A stretch of DNA of 10,129 nucleotides from M3007 sp039804245 (lineage in GTDB: Bacteria; Bacteroidota; Bacteroidia; Chitinophagales; Saprospiraceae): the NCBI GenBank assembly GCA_039804245.1, contig JBDLWO010000030.1, forward strand, positions 1-10,129, written 5' to 3'. The notes below the pieces were generated by a model that was not told the DNA's origin, did no database searches, and saw nothing but the letters and a program-made list of their open reading frames with translations. Made by a program: the position numbers and the translations under genes. Below, in pieces: positions 1-6,024 of this stretch (its first letter is position 1; each line of letters starts with the position of its first letter).

Positions 1-431
1 ACCTGAAAAACGCTACCTTCTGGTATGGAAACAGTCTGGAAGTAAAGAACGATACCATTTCACTCCGCGCAGAGAAAATAACCCGAAACAGGCAGGTCCT
101 TGACGTCGGTTTGTCTGACAATTTTTACTTCCCTCCTTCAACATTAAGCAGGAAAGTGCCGGTGCGCGAAGTTTTGTATGTCAAGCATTTCAAAAACAGT
201 AAAACGATCAAAAGAAAGCAATTCCGCGCTGCTGCCGGGGGCGTGCTCTTCTTTTCAGGGATACTGACAGGCCTTACTGCCCTGACTGTTGAAAACCGTT
301 CCGACCGGCAGAAACTCCTTGTTTCAGGGGGTGTTCAGTTCGGACTCGGTTTTGTGATGGGTATGTCCAGTACCAACAGGGCTTACTACCTGCGGAGTGC
401 CGGGAAGAACTGGATGATCAAAAAGTTATAA
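1..431 (+). CDS. 3' part of an unrecognised protein with two hydrophobic segments
   Basis: The frame is open from base 3 to the TAA at 429-431, so this is the C-terminal ~142 residues of a gene that begins before the window. A TTG at 111 could be mistaken for a start, but the upstream codons read as normal protein, so the gene is better treated as 5'-incomplete. The visible part starts with a polar, strand-rich stretch. It is followed by a basic segment (HFKNSKTIKRKQFR) and two Gly-rich hydrophobic segments separated by a charged loop (ENRSDRQK), which looks like a small membrane hairpin, then a basic C-terminus. I do not recognise the family and assign no function. It ends 39 nt before the next gene on the same strand, so co-transcription with the hydrolase is possible. 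Confidence 0.6.
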   Translation, partial: LKNATFWYGNSLEVKNDTISLRAEKITRNRQVLDVGLSDNFYFPPSTLSRKVPVREVLYVKHFKNSKTIKRKQFRAAAGGVLFFSGILTGLTALTVENRSDRQKLLVSGGVQFGLGFVMGMSSTNRAYYLRSAGKNWMIKKL

Positions 432-470
432 GCCCTGTGATGGACAATCAGGACAAAACAGGGGGATATT

Positions 471-1490
471 GTGTCATTCCTTAATTTGTTATCCATGAGG
501 ACGCTTTTTTGTTTGTTTCTGACCCTGTTGTGTACGTCAGCACTTGCTGCACAGGAGTACAACTCGGGAAATTTTGAGATCCGTAAACTGGCCGACGGCG
601 TGTTTTCTGCCATCCATAAACCCGGCGGATACGGTATCTGCAATGCCGGCATCGTGAATCTGGGAAAGGAAACACTCGTGTTCGATTGCTGTCTTTCGCC
701 GGAAGCAGCCCGCGACCTGAAAAAGGCAGCTGAAACCCTCACGGGTAATCCCGTGAAATACGTGGTAAACAGCCATTACCACAACGATCACGTGCGGGGG
801 AATCAGGTTTTCTCCGGCGCACGCATCATCGCGTCCACGCGCACCCGCGAACTGATGGAGCAACTGGCAGCAGCAGAGGTTGAGGATGAAAAAAATTATG
901 TGGACCAGCAGATTGCCGATTTCACCTACAATATGGCCCACGAAGAAGATTCCACCAAAATGACTGAGCATAAACTGTGGCTGGGATATTATCAATCCAT
1001 GAAAAGCAGTCACGCCGACTATCAGGTAACCCTTCCCGATTATCTCGTGGATGACTCGCTCTCGCTGAGAGGGAAAAAACGGTCGGTACAACTTGTATGC
1101 AAGGGGAGTGGTCATTCGGAAAGTGATATGATCATGTGGCTCCCGGCAGAGAAAATTCTGTTCGCCGGCGATCTGCTGTTCATCGGGTTTCACCCCTGGT
1201 TCGGGGAGGCCGACATACCTGGATGGCTCTCGTACCTGAATTACCTGAAGCGCCTCGGACCTGCAGCAGTCATCCCGGGCCACGGAAGGGTGGGAGATAC
1301 AACCGATCTGGACGAAATGTCGGGCTATCTGACTTCTGTCGAGACTATTCTGCGTGAAATGGTCAAAGACAAAATTCCAATAAATCGTATAGGTGCCATA
1401 CACGTGCCGGAGAAGTACAATTCATTGTATTTCCGCAACTTCTTCACGCCGGGACTGACTTTGCAGTATCGGAAAAAAATCAGGAAATAA
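471..1490 (+). CDS. Exported MBL-fold metallo-hydrolase
   Basis: This is a metallo-beta-lactamase-fold enzyme of up to 339 residues. The metal ligands are all visible: HYHNDH at 102-107 (the HxHxDH motif), GHSESD with His215, AGDL with Asp234 and PGHG with His271. A di-metal centre, usually zinc, is therefore expected. The N-terminus carries a signal peptide (MRTLFCLFLTLLC then TSALAAQ), so the enzyme should act in the periplasm or be lipid-free exported. The GTG at 471 gives the longest frame; the ATG at 495 (residue 9) starts exactly at the signal peptide and is the more likely start. About 108 residues separate His107 and His215, including a long charged, probably helical insert (~127-185). 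Substrate cannot be told: beta-lactam, lactone, thioester and cyclic or phosphate ester activities all occur in this fold. The gene stands between an unknown membrane gene and folK, which has its own promoter. Confidence 0.88.
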   Translation: MSFLNLLSMRTLFCLFLTLLCTSALAAQEYNSGNFEIRKLADGVFSAIHKPGGYGICNAGIVNLGKETLVFDCCLSPEAARDLKKAAETLTGNPVKYVVNSHYHNDHVRGNQVFSGARIIASTRTRELMEQLAAAEVEDEKNYVDQQIADFTYNMAHEEDSTKMTEHKLWLGYYQSMKSSHADYQVTLPDYLVDDSLSLRGKKRSVQLVCKGSGHSESDMIMWLPAEKILFAGDLLFIGFHPWFGEADIPGWLSYLNYLKRLGPAAVIPGHGRVGDTTDLDEMSGYLTSVETILREMVKDKIPINRIGAIHVPEKYNSLYFRNFFTPGLTLQYRKKIRK

Positions 1491-1495
1491 AGCCT

Positions 1496-1503
1496 TACTT
1501 TTG
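1496..1503 (+). promoter_or_regulatory. Bacteroidota -7 box for folK-dNK
   Basis: TACTTTTG matches the Bacteroidota -7 consensus TAnnTTTG. It lies 5 nt after the stop of the hydrolase gene and 19 nt before the folK ATG, so the message would have a very short leader. I see no convincing TTTG at the expected -33 distance. An AAAAAGG stretch about 8 nt before the ATG could serve as a ribosome binding site. Confidence 0.5.
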
Positions 1504-1522
1504 CGGTTCATAAAAAGGCGCC

Positions 1523-2113
1523 ATGAAGAAGGACCGACCGGTACAGAAACCACTGAAAGAAAATAAAGCTGCTGTTCCCGCAGAGAAAGCAGCACCCAAG
1601 GCGCCACCGATGGCGCCCAAAAAATACATCAATGTATATCTGTCGGTAGGCAGCAATATGGGCGACAGGCTCGAAAATGTGCGTGCAGCCTCCACGGCGG
1701 TGCACAAGGCAATTGGCAAGATTGCCCGTAAAAGCAAATTGTACGAAACACAGGCCTGGGGTAAAACAGATCAGGAGCCATACCTGAATCAGGTCATCAT
1801 GATCAATACTATCCTCGATCCGCGCAAATTACTGGAGGAAATAGATCGTATCGAAAAGGAACTGGGCAGGGAAAGGAAGGAAAAATGGGGGCCTCGCACC
1901 ATTGATATTGATATTCTGTTTTATGGCAGACGTGTTGTTCGGGACAAGGGACTTGAAGTGCCACACCCTGAACTGCATAACAGAATGTTCGTGCTGGCGC
2001 CACTCCTCGAAATTGCTCCCGAACTGGAGCACCCGATGCTGCATAAAACCGTCGAAGAACTGTTCATGGTTTGCCGCGACCTGTCTGAAGTGGTAATGCT
2101 CGATATTTCATGA
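1523..2113 (+). CDS. folK: 6-hydroxymethyl-7,8-dihydropterin pyrophosphokinase
   Basis: HPPK transfers pyrophosphate from ATP to 6-hydroxymethyl-7,8-dihydropterin, the step before dihydropteroate synthase in folate synthesis; it is cytosolic. The core begins near residue 35 with INVYLSVGSNMGDR (37-49). The diagnostic HPPK signature WGPRTIDIDILFYG sits at 122-135, followed by the PHPELHNRMFVLAPL block (147-161). The protein is 196 residues, about 30 longer than usual. The excess is an N-terminal Lys/Ala/Pro-rich low-complexity tail (1-34). An in-frame ATG at 1610 (Met30) would give the usual length, but the promoter-like box and AAAAAGG favour 1523. The stop overlaps the start of the kinase gene (ATGA), so the two are probably translationally coupled. 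folK followed by this kinase is a recurrent pair in Bacteroidota. Confidence 0.95.
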   Translation: MKKDRPVQKPLKENKAAVPAEKAAPKAPPMAPKKYINVYLSVGSNMGDRLENVRAASTAVHKAIGKIARKSKLYETQAWGKTDQEPYLNQVIMINTILDPRKLLEEIDRIEKELGRERKEKWGPRTIDIDILFYGRRVVRDKGLEVPHPELHNRMFVLAPLLEIAPELEHPMLHKTVEELFMVCRDLSEVVMLDIS

Positions 2114-2754
2114 AGAATATCCCCTGGCGATTTATTGCTGTTGAGGGGAATATTGGCGCCGGCAAAACAACACTTTGCCAGCGACTCGCCGAACAGTACG
2201 GCTGCTCGCTGCTGCTGGAACAGTTCACCGACAATCCCTTTCTGCCATTTTTCTACGAGCAGCCGGAGCGTTATGCCTTCCCGGTAGAGCTGTTTTTCAT
2301 GACAGAACGCCACAAGCAACTGCTGGAGCACTTCAGCAAGCCCGATTTTTTTGTTCCTTTTACAGTGGCCGACTATTTTTTCGTGAAAACGCTGCTTTTT
2401 GCCAAAAACAATCTGAATGAAGAGGAATTCAGGTTGTTTCAACGGCTTTTTCATGTGCTGAACTCCACTTTTCCCAAACCAGACCTGCTCGTTTATCTGC
2501 ACAGGCCGGTGGATGTGCTGATCCGGCAAATCCGGGGCCGTGGCCGGGGATACGAACAGAATATCTCGCCGGATTACCTGGAAGATATCCAGACTGCATA
2601 CCTGAGCTACCTCAAACAGGAAACAGAGGCGCCTGTAGTCATTGTCGAACTCGGAGAGGCCGATTTTCAGCGCGACGACAGGGTTTATGGGGAAATGCTG
2701 GAACTGATAGGCACGCCGTTTCCGATTGGGCTGCATCACGTGGAAATTACCTGA
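2110..2754 (+). CDS. Deoxynucleoside kinase, folK-linked paralogue
   Basis: This is a 214-residue member of the dCK/dGK-like deoxynucleoside kinase family, which phosphorylates deoxynucleosides at the 5'-OH for dNTP salvage. The P-loop GNIGAGKT is at 13-20. The acidic residue before NPFLPFF (Glu37) corresponds to the catalytic base of the family. The LID arginines are in GRGRGYE (143-149) and PDLLVYL at 124-130 is the usual core strand. The DR(S/T) motif seen in the other kinase of this window is replaced by VADYFF (86-91), so the conserved Arg is absent. I recall the same substitution in other folK-linked Bacteroidota homologues, so it is probably a subfamily trait rather than damage. The preferred base cannot be told from sequence. 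The start overlaps the folK stop by 4 nt. The stop lies 1 nt from the stop of the convergent ATPase gene. Confidence 0.9.
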   Translation: MKNIPWRFIAVEGNIGAGKTTLCQRLAEQYGCSLLLEQFTDNPFLPFFYEQPERYAFPVELFFMTERHKQLLEHFSKPDFFVPFTVADYFFVKTLLFAKNNLNEEEFRLFQRLFHVLNSTFPKPDLLVYLHRPVDVLIRQIRGRGRGYEQNISPDYLEDIQTAYLSYLKQETEAPVVIVELGEADFQRDDRVYGEMLELIGTPFPIGLHHVEIT

Positions 2755-2755
2755 C

Positions 2756-3916
2756 TCAGAGAATGTCGAGCCCCCTTCTCCACGGCAACAAACGACCGTG
2801 CTCAAGTTCTCCTTCCTGTTCTCCGGCATAAACCAGGAAATTATTCACGGGGTCATTGCCCGTTAACTTGTGCCAGTTTTTCAGACCGGATGCCATTCTC
2901 GAATTGTATGTCTGTCCTGATTTGATCTCCACTGCCCTGATTGTACCTTCTTCCTCCATCAACAGATCAATTTCGTTGTTTTTCTGATCCTGCCAGAACC
3001 AGAATCGCGGCCTTTTGCCAGAGTTGGTCCTTTTTTTATACAACTCGACTATGATGGCATTTTCGACGATATTTCCAAAATAGTGATGTCTTTCAAGTTG
3101 GGCCGCTGATGTAATTCCCAGCAGGTTACAAACCAGTCCGGTATCCATGAAATACAGTTTGGGCGATTTTATTATCCTTTTGCTGTAATTTTCGAAGTAT
3201 GGAGACAATCGAAAAACAAGATATGATGCCTCGAGTACAGAAATCCAGGATTTTACTGTATTTGGAGCCACACCTGTATCGTTGGCAAGCGAGGATAGAT
3301 TAAGCGGCTGTCCGATTCTGCCGGCACATAACCTCATAAAGTTCCCGAAAGACGAAATATCTCCGACATTTTTCAGGAGTCTCACATCCCGCTCAAGATA
3401 GGTTTGGATGTAGTTGTCGAAGAAAATTTCCGGTGGAATGACCGATTCTCCGTGTATCCCCGGATATCCGCCCTTCCACACAAACGTTTCCAGTCCCTGA
3501 GCGGCCTTGCTGTTTTCCAGTTCAAATATGGAAAGTGGCAGCAGGTTTAGTATGCCGACTCTCCCGGCAAGCGACTGCGTAATTTGCTCCATCAACAGAA
3601 AATTCTGAGACCCGGAAAGTACAAAACGGCGATTTCTGTCGGAATCAACATATCCCTGAAGATAATTGAAAAGGTGCGGTACCCGCTGAGCCTCGTCCAG
3701 GATAGCTCCATTTGGAAAACTGTTCAGGAAACGCCGGGGGTCTTCTTCCGCTCGTCGACGTGCATCTGCATCCTCAAGACTGGTATATGGCAACTCGGGA
3801 ATCAGATGTCGCAGGAGCGTAGTCTTGCCACTCTGCCGGGGGCCACCCAGATATACCACCGGAAACCACTTTCTGAAATCCTGAATGACAGGAGCAATTT
3901 GACGTTGTATCAGCAT
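2756..3916 (-). CDS. AAA ATPase with DUF4143 domain
   Basis: This 386-residue protein belongs to the widespread AAA_14/DUF4143 family. The N-terminal half is a P-loop ATPase: Walker A GPRQSGKTT (25-33), Walker B AILDEAQ (71-77) and a sensor-like SGSQNF (101-106). A winged-helix-like segment follows (LSSLANDTGVAPNTVKSWIS, ~207-226). The C-terminal DUF4143 part contains EIDLL (315-319) and VEIKSG (329-334), the pattern of PD-(D/E)xK nuclease-like folds. The cellular role of the family is poorly defined; DNA or toxin-antitoxin-like functions have been suggested, and I assign none. It is full length. It is transcribed against the folK operon and converges on it at a 1-nt gap. Its AT-rich composition compared with flanking genes and the family's patchy distribution would fit horizontal acquisition, but that is inference. 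Confidence 0.9.
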   Translation of the reverse strand: MLIQRQIAPVIQDFRKWFPVVYLGGPRQSGKTTLLRHLIPELPYTSLEDADARRRAEEDPRRFLNSFPNGAILDEAQRVPHLFNYLQGYVDSDRNRRFVLSGSQNFLLMEQITQSLAGRVGILNLLPLSIFELENSKAAQGLETFVWKGGYPGIHGESVIPPEIFFDNYIQTYLERDVRLLKNVGDISSFGNFMRLCAGRIGQPLNLSSLANDTGVAPNTVKSWISVLEASYLVFRLSPYFENYSKRIIKSPKLYFMDTGLVCNLLGITSAAQLERHHYFGNIVENAIIVELYKKRTNSGKRPRFWFWQDQKNNEIDLLMEEEGTIRAVEIKSGQTYNSRMASGLKNWHKLTGNDPVNNFLVYAGEQEGELEHGRLLPWRRGLDIL

Positions 3917-3975
3917 TTATTTGCAAGAAGAACAGATTGGAAGAGCCCAAAGGGGGCAAATCTGCAGTCCGATTG

Positions 3976-3983
3976 CAAAATTA
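3976..3983 (-). promoter_or_regulatory. -7 box candidate for the DUF4143 ATPase gene
   Basis: On the minus strand this reads TAATTTTG, matching TAnnTTTG, 59 nt before the ATPase start codon. No clear TTTG lies at the normal -33 distance, so this is a moderate call. It would let the ATPase gene be transcribed separately from the membrane-protein gene that ends at 4031. Confidence 0.35.
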
Positions 3984-4030
3984 CTAAAAAATTTCAACCT
4001 CCGGGAATTATTTCGACAGTTACGAGTTGG

Positions 4031-4708
4031 TTACACATTATTTGCCACCATTTTCTGTCCGGCAACTGCAAATTGCCATATCGCCAGGCTCATGACGATA
4101 TGCGCTATATCTGTGTAACCCATCCAGATACCGATTATCCACTTGAATATGAAAATGGAAACAGCGATCAACAGCAATCCAATGCCGTACAATATGTGTT
4201 TGCTGCTGATATCTCCGGTTTTAATACGCCTGAAAGCCTCCAGGGGCGCAATCATGAGCAGCATCCCGGCAGCAGCGTGTATTTCAACGGCGGGGAACCA
4301 CAGTGTACTGCTCACAAACCAGAAAGCAGCACCTGCCTTGGCAGCATTCAACCAGGTGAGCAGACGGCCGATCTCTCTTCTGTAGAGATCCCTTGTTCGC
4401 TCAACAGCCGCCTGTTCCATCGCGGAAACACCCACCACGCCGAGCAACCAGCCCGGAAGGACTCCTGCTTTGGGGAGCCAGTAGGTGAAAGCATGGCCAA
4501 AAAGGGCACTTACCACCATGGACAATCCGGTGAACAGAAAAAATAACCTGAAAAGTGTGGAACTCCCCGTACGGGAGGGGGTGCATTTCCATCCGTACAG
4601 ACAAACTGCAGCAACCAGCAAATCAGTGATTACCATCATCGGCTGACCGATTCGCAATCCGAAGAGCACGATATCGGGCTGATAACTGGTCGTGTAGATT
4701 ATCTCCAT
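4031..4708 (-). CDS. Polytopic inner-membrane protein of unknown function
   Basis: The product is 225 residues with about six hydrophobic segments: roughly 24-40, 52-72, 82-97, 122-140, 145-160 and 171-196, plus a C-terminal one near 199-217. It is therefore an integral membrane protein. Conserved-looking polar residues inside or beside these segments are Ser67 and His72 (SALFGH), His144 (VEIHAAAG), and Asp200 with His203 (TDIAH). That layout recalls uncharacterised Bacteroidota membrane families distantly like ceramidase/CREST hydrolases, but the S-x4-H spacing does not fit the classical motif, so this is only a suggestion. Met24 is an alternative start. An AACTTTTG sequence 2 nt before the ATG at 4708 is a near match to the -7 box and would imply an almost leaderless message. 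The gene could instead be read from the promoter at 4925-4956 past a terminator. Confidence 0.75.
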   Translation of the reverse strand: MEIIYTTSYQPDIVLFGLRIGQPMMVITDLLVAAVCLYGWKCTPSRTGSSTLFRLFFLFTGLSMVVSALFGHAFTYWLPKAGVLPGWLLGVVGVSAMEQAAVERTRDLYRREIGRLLTWLNAAKAGAAFWFVSSTLWFPAVEIHAAAGMLLMIAPLEAFRRIKTGDISSKHILYGIGLLLIAVSIFIFKWIIGIWMGYTDIAHIVMSLAIWQFAVAGQKMVANNV

Positions 4709-4793
4709 TTCAAAAGTTGTTATTCGATGCCGCGAAATTGAGCATTTTTACGGTAACGAATAACTTGCCTGCCCGGTAAATTTATTTCAGTAT

Positions 4794-4826
4794 CAAAAAG
4801 GGGCATCATCCGTACGACGATGCCCC
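4794..4826 (-). terminator. Intrinsic terminator for minus-strand transcript
   Basis: GGGGCATC at 4800-4807 and GATGCCCC at 4819-4826 form a perfect 8-bp GC-rich stem. Two further pairs can form inside after an A-C mismatch, leaving a 5-nt loop. On the minus strand the stem is followed directly by TTTTT (4795-4799), the layout of a Rho-independent terminator. There is no T-run on the plus-strand side, so it works leftward only. No annotated minus-strand gene ends here, which implies a short transcript. Confidence 0.8.
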
Positions 4827-4919
4827 CTGGTGGAAAAGCCTATTTACTGAAATGTCTTGTTCACAGTCCGGACAAAGCAGAAGTGAATCTGTTGAAGAAA
4901 TATGTCCAGAGATTTTTGA
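4794..4919 (-). ncRNA. Putative ~125-nt small RNA divergent from oxyR
   Basis: The predicted transcript starts just downstream of the minus-strand promoter (-7 box at 4925-4932) and ends at the terminator U-tract. It would fold into a 5' stem of 8 bp (4903-4910 with 4867-4874, one G-U pair) whose loop holds a small CAGA/TCTG hairpin (4888-4891 with 4878-4881). A mostly unpaired linker of about 40 nt and the terminator hairpin follow. This 5' hairpin, linker, terminator order is typical of bacterial small RNAs. The position, divergent from an oxyR-type gene, is that of E. coli oxyS, although I see no sequence similarity. Alternatives are an attenuated leader of the membrane-protein gene (start 4708, 86 nt past the terminator) or a relic gene end (frame 4951-4844). 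Confidence 0.42.
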
Positions 4920-4943
4920 TAGTGCAAAAGTAAGTTACCTTTG
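4915..4943 (+). promoter_or_regulatory. oxyR promoter
   Basis: TTTG at 4915-4918 and TACCTTTG at 4936-4943 are 17 nt apart and match the Bacteroidota promoter consensus. The expected start is near 4948-4950, giving a ~40-nt leader before the ATG at 4990. That leader contains a three-codon frame (ATG AAC AAA TAG, 4969-4980). The promoter overlaps the leftward promoter, so the two may compete for polymerase. Confidence 0.6.
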
Positions 4944-4949
4944 CCTATC
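4918..4949. promoter_or_regulatory. 32-bp near-palindrome over both promoters, candidate operator
   Basis: The left arm GATAG-T-GCAAAAGTAA and the right arm TTACCTTTGC-CTATC are inverse complements apart from one mismatch and one extra T, with a single central G at 4934. The symmetry covers both -7 boxes and both predicted start sites. Outer ATAG/CTAT ends recall OxyR sites, but the spacing is not that of the E. coli four-element consensus. A LysR-type tetramer, most simply the adjacent OxyR-like protein, is the natural candidate ligand. Part of the symmetry is inherent to facing promoter boxes. Confidence 0.5.
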
Positions 4950-4956
4950 AATCAAA
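4925..4956 (-). promoter_or_regulatory. Leftward consensus promoter in the oxyR intergenic region
   Basis: On the minus strand TTTG (4953-4956) and TACTTTTG (4925-4932) are separated by exactly 20 nt, an excellent match to the Bacteroidota -33/-7 promoter. Transcription should begin near 4919 and run leftward into the structured segment that ends at the terminator. Confidence 0.6.
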
Positions 4957-4989
4957 CTGATATTTTTTATGAACAAATAGATTTCATCT

Positions 4990-5916
4990 ATGAATTTGCA
5001 ACAACTGGAATATATCATTGCGGTGGAGCAGCACCGTCACTTCGGAAAGGCCGCAGCGGCGTGTTTCGTTACGCAGCCCACGCTGAGCATGATGATTCAG
5101 AAACTGGAGGATGAGCTGGATATCAAGGTGTTCGACAGGAGCCGGCAGCCGGTTGTGCCCACGCCTGCAGGTGAAATTGTCATAGGCCAGGCAAGGGTAA
5201 TATTACAGGAAGTGCATATCATGAAAGATTTGCTGAGACAACAGAAGCAGAATCTGACGGGAGAGTTGCGCGTTGGGGTGATTCCTACACTGGCGCCCTA
5301 CCTGATACCGCGGTTTGTAAATAATTTTCTGGAAAAATATACGGAAGTCAGGTTGTCCATTTCTGAACGTGTTACCGATCAGGTTGTCCGCGACCTGAAA
5401 AACAATGATCTGGATGTGGGAATTCTGGTCGGCCCCCTGAACGATCCCTCCATCAGGGAAACACCTTTGTTTTACGAGCCTCTGCTGGTTTATTCTTCAC
5501 ACGGATTCGACAAGGCCTATCTGCTGCCGGAAGATATTGATCCCCGTGAGCTGCTGCTGCTGGAAGAGGGGCACTGCCTGCGTTCACAGATCATGAATCT
5601 GTGTGAACTCAGGCACCGCTGGGTGAGTCGCCTGAGCTATGAAACGGGCAGTCTGGAAACACTGGTCAGGCTGGTGGCTTCCGGCAATGGCGTCACCATA
5701 TTGCCTGCTCTTGCTGCCGAATTATTGTCAGATGAACAGAAACAGCGTATTTTCCCATTCCACGCTCCTGCGCCCGTGCGCGAGGTAAGCCTGGCTGTTC
5801 ACCGCAACTTTCTGAAACGCGATCTGATAGACGCACTCGGTGCAGAAGTAAGAGCAGGCGTACCCCCGGAATTTCATGTCATGGGTGAATCCAGGCCCGT
5901 TTCCCTCCACGAATAG
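4990..5916 (+). CDS. oxyR: OxyR-type peroxide-sensing LysR regulator
   Basis: This is a 308-residue LysR-type regulator. The N-terminal winged HTH covers about residues 1-60 (FGKAAAACFVTQPTLSMMIQKLE), followed by a linker helix and a periplasmic-binding-like effector domain (~91-295). The effector domain holds EEGHCLRSQIMNLC (192-205). Cys196 and Cys205 are nine residues apart, exactly as Cys199 and Cys208 of E. coli OxyR, and His195, Arg198 and Thr100 (IPTLAPYLIP) also match known OxyR positions. It should therefore sense hydrogen peroxide by forming an intramolecular disulfide and activate defence genes as a tetramer. Stop is at 5914-5916. A near-palindrome and facing promoters lie just upstream, so autoregulation is likely. 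No katG, ahpC or dps is visible in the window. Confidence 0.92.
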   Translation: MNLQQLEYIIAVEQHRHFGKAAAACFVTQPTLSMMIQKLEDELDIKVFDRSRQPVVPTPAGEIVIGQARVILQEVHIMKDLLRQQKQNLTGELRVGVIPTLAPYLIPRFVNNFLEKYTEVRLSISERVTDQVVRDLKNNDLDVGILVGPLNDPSIRETPLFYEPLLVYSSHGFDKAYLLPEDIDPRELLLLEEGHCLRSQIMNLCELRHRWVSRLSYETGSLETLVRLVASGNGVTILPALAAELLSDEQKQRIFPFHAPAPVREVSLAVHRNFLKRDLIDALGAEVRAGVPPEFHVMGESRPVSLHE

Positions 5917-5981
5917 ACACGTTTCAATCGGATGTTGGTAATTATCGTTCTTTTTTTCGGGCCAAACGCCAACTGAAATAC

Positions 5982-5989
5982 TACCTTCG
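5982..5989 (+). promoter_or_regulatory. Weak -7 box for the second kinase gene
   Basis: TACCTTCG differs from TAnnTTTG by one base and lies 35 nt before the ATG at 6025. A T-rich tract ending in TTTCG (5948-5959) is about 22 nt upstream in place of TTTG. It is a plausible promoter but the weakest of those listed. Confidence 0.3.
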
Positions 5990-6024
5990 CTCCCTCAAAG
6001 TTAAAACAAAGAGCATAACTGAAT

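Larger units (their letters stand above)
4709..4989. other. Intergenic region between membrane protein and oxyR
   Basis: This 281-nt region contains two divergent consensus promoters (4915-4943 and 4925-4956), a palindrome covering both (4918-4949) and a minus-strand structured segment ending in an intrinsic terminator (4794-4919). The stretch 4709-4793 shows nothing clear except a weak -7-like box at 4711-4718 on the minus strand. A 35-codon TTG-started minus-strand frame (4951-4844) ends in residues FCFVRTVNKTFQ. It has no family I recognise. It could be the decayed 3' end of a lost gene. Confidence 0.6.

Noticed and set aside
537..1403. A 288-codon minus-strand open frame
   Set aside because: It is the shadow of the MBL-fold hydrolase gene, which carries all metal-binding motifs on the plus strand.
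1921..2829. A 302-codon minus-strand open frame
   Set aside because: It is antisense to folK and the first kinase, whose motifs are unmistakable.
3940..3965. GCCC/GGGC inverted repeat upstream of the ATPase start
   Set aside because: Only four base pairs and no T-run; too weak for a terminator or operator call.
3584..4546. A 320-codon plus-strand open frame
   Set aside because: It runs antisense to the ATPase and membrane-protein genes, both of which show clear protein features; its own translation has no domain and low-complexity-like composition.
5917..5960. T-run after oxyR as a terminator
   Set aside because: The T-run at 5951-5957 is not preceded by a convincing GC-rich stem, so it more likely belongs to the promoter region of the next gene.
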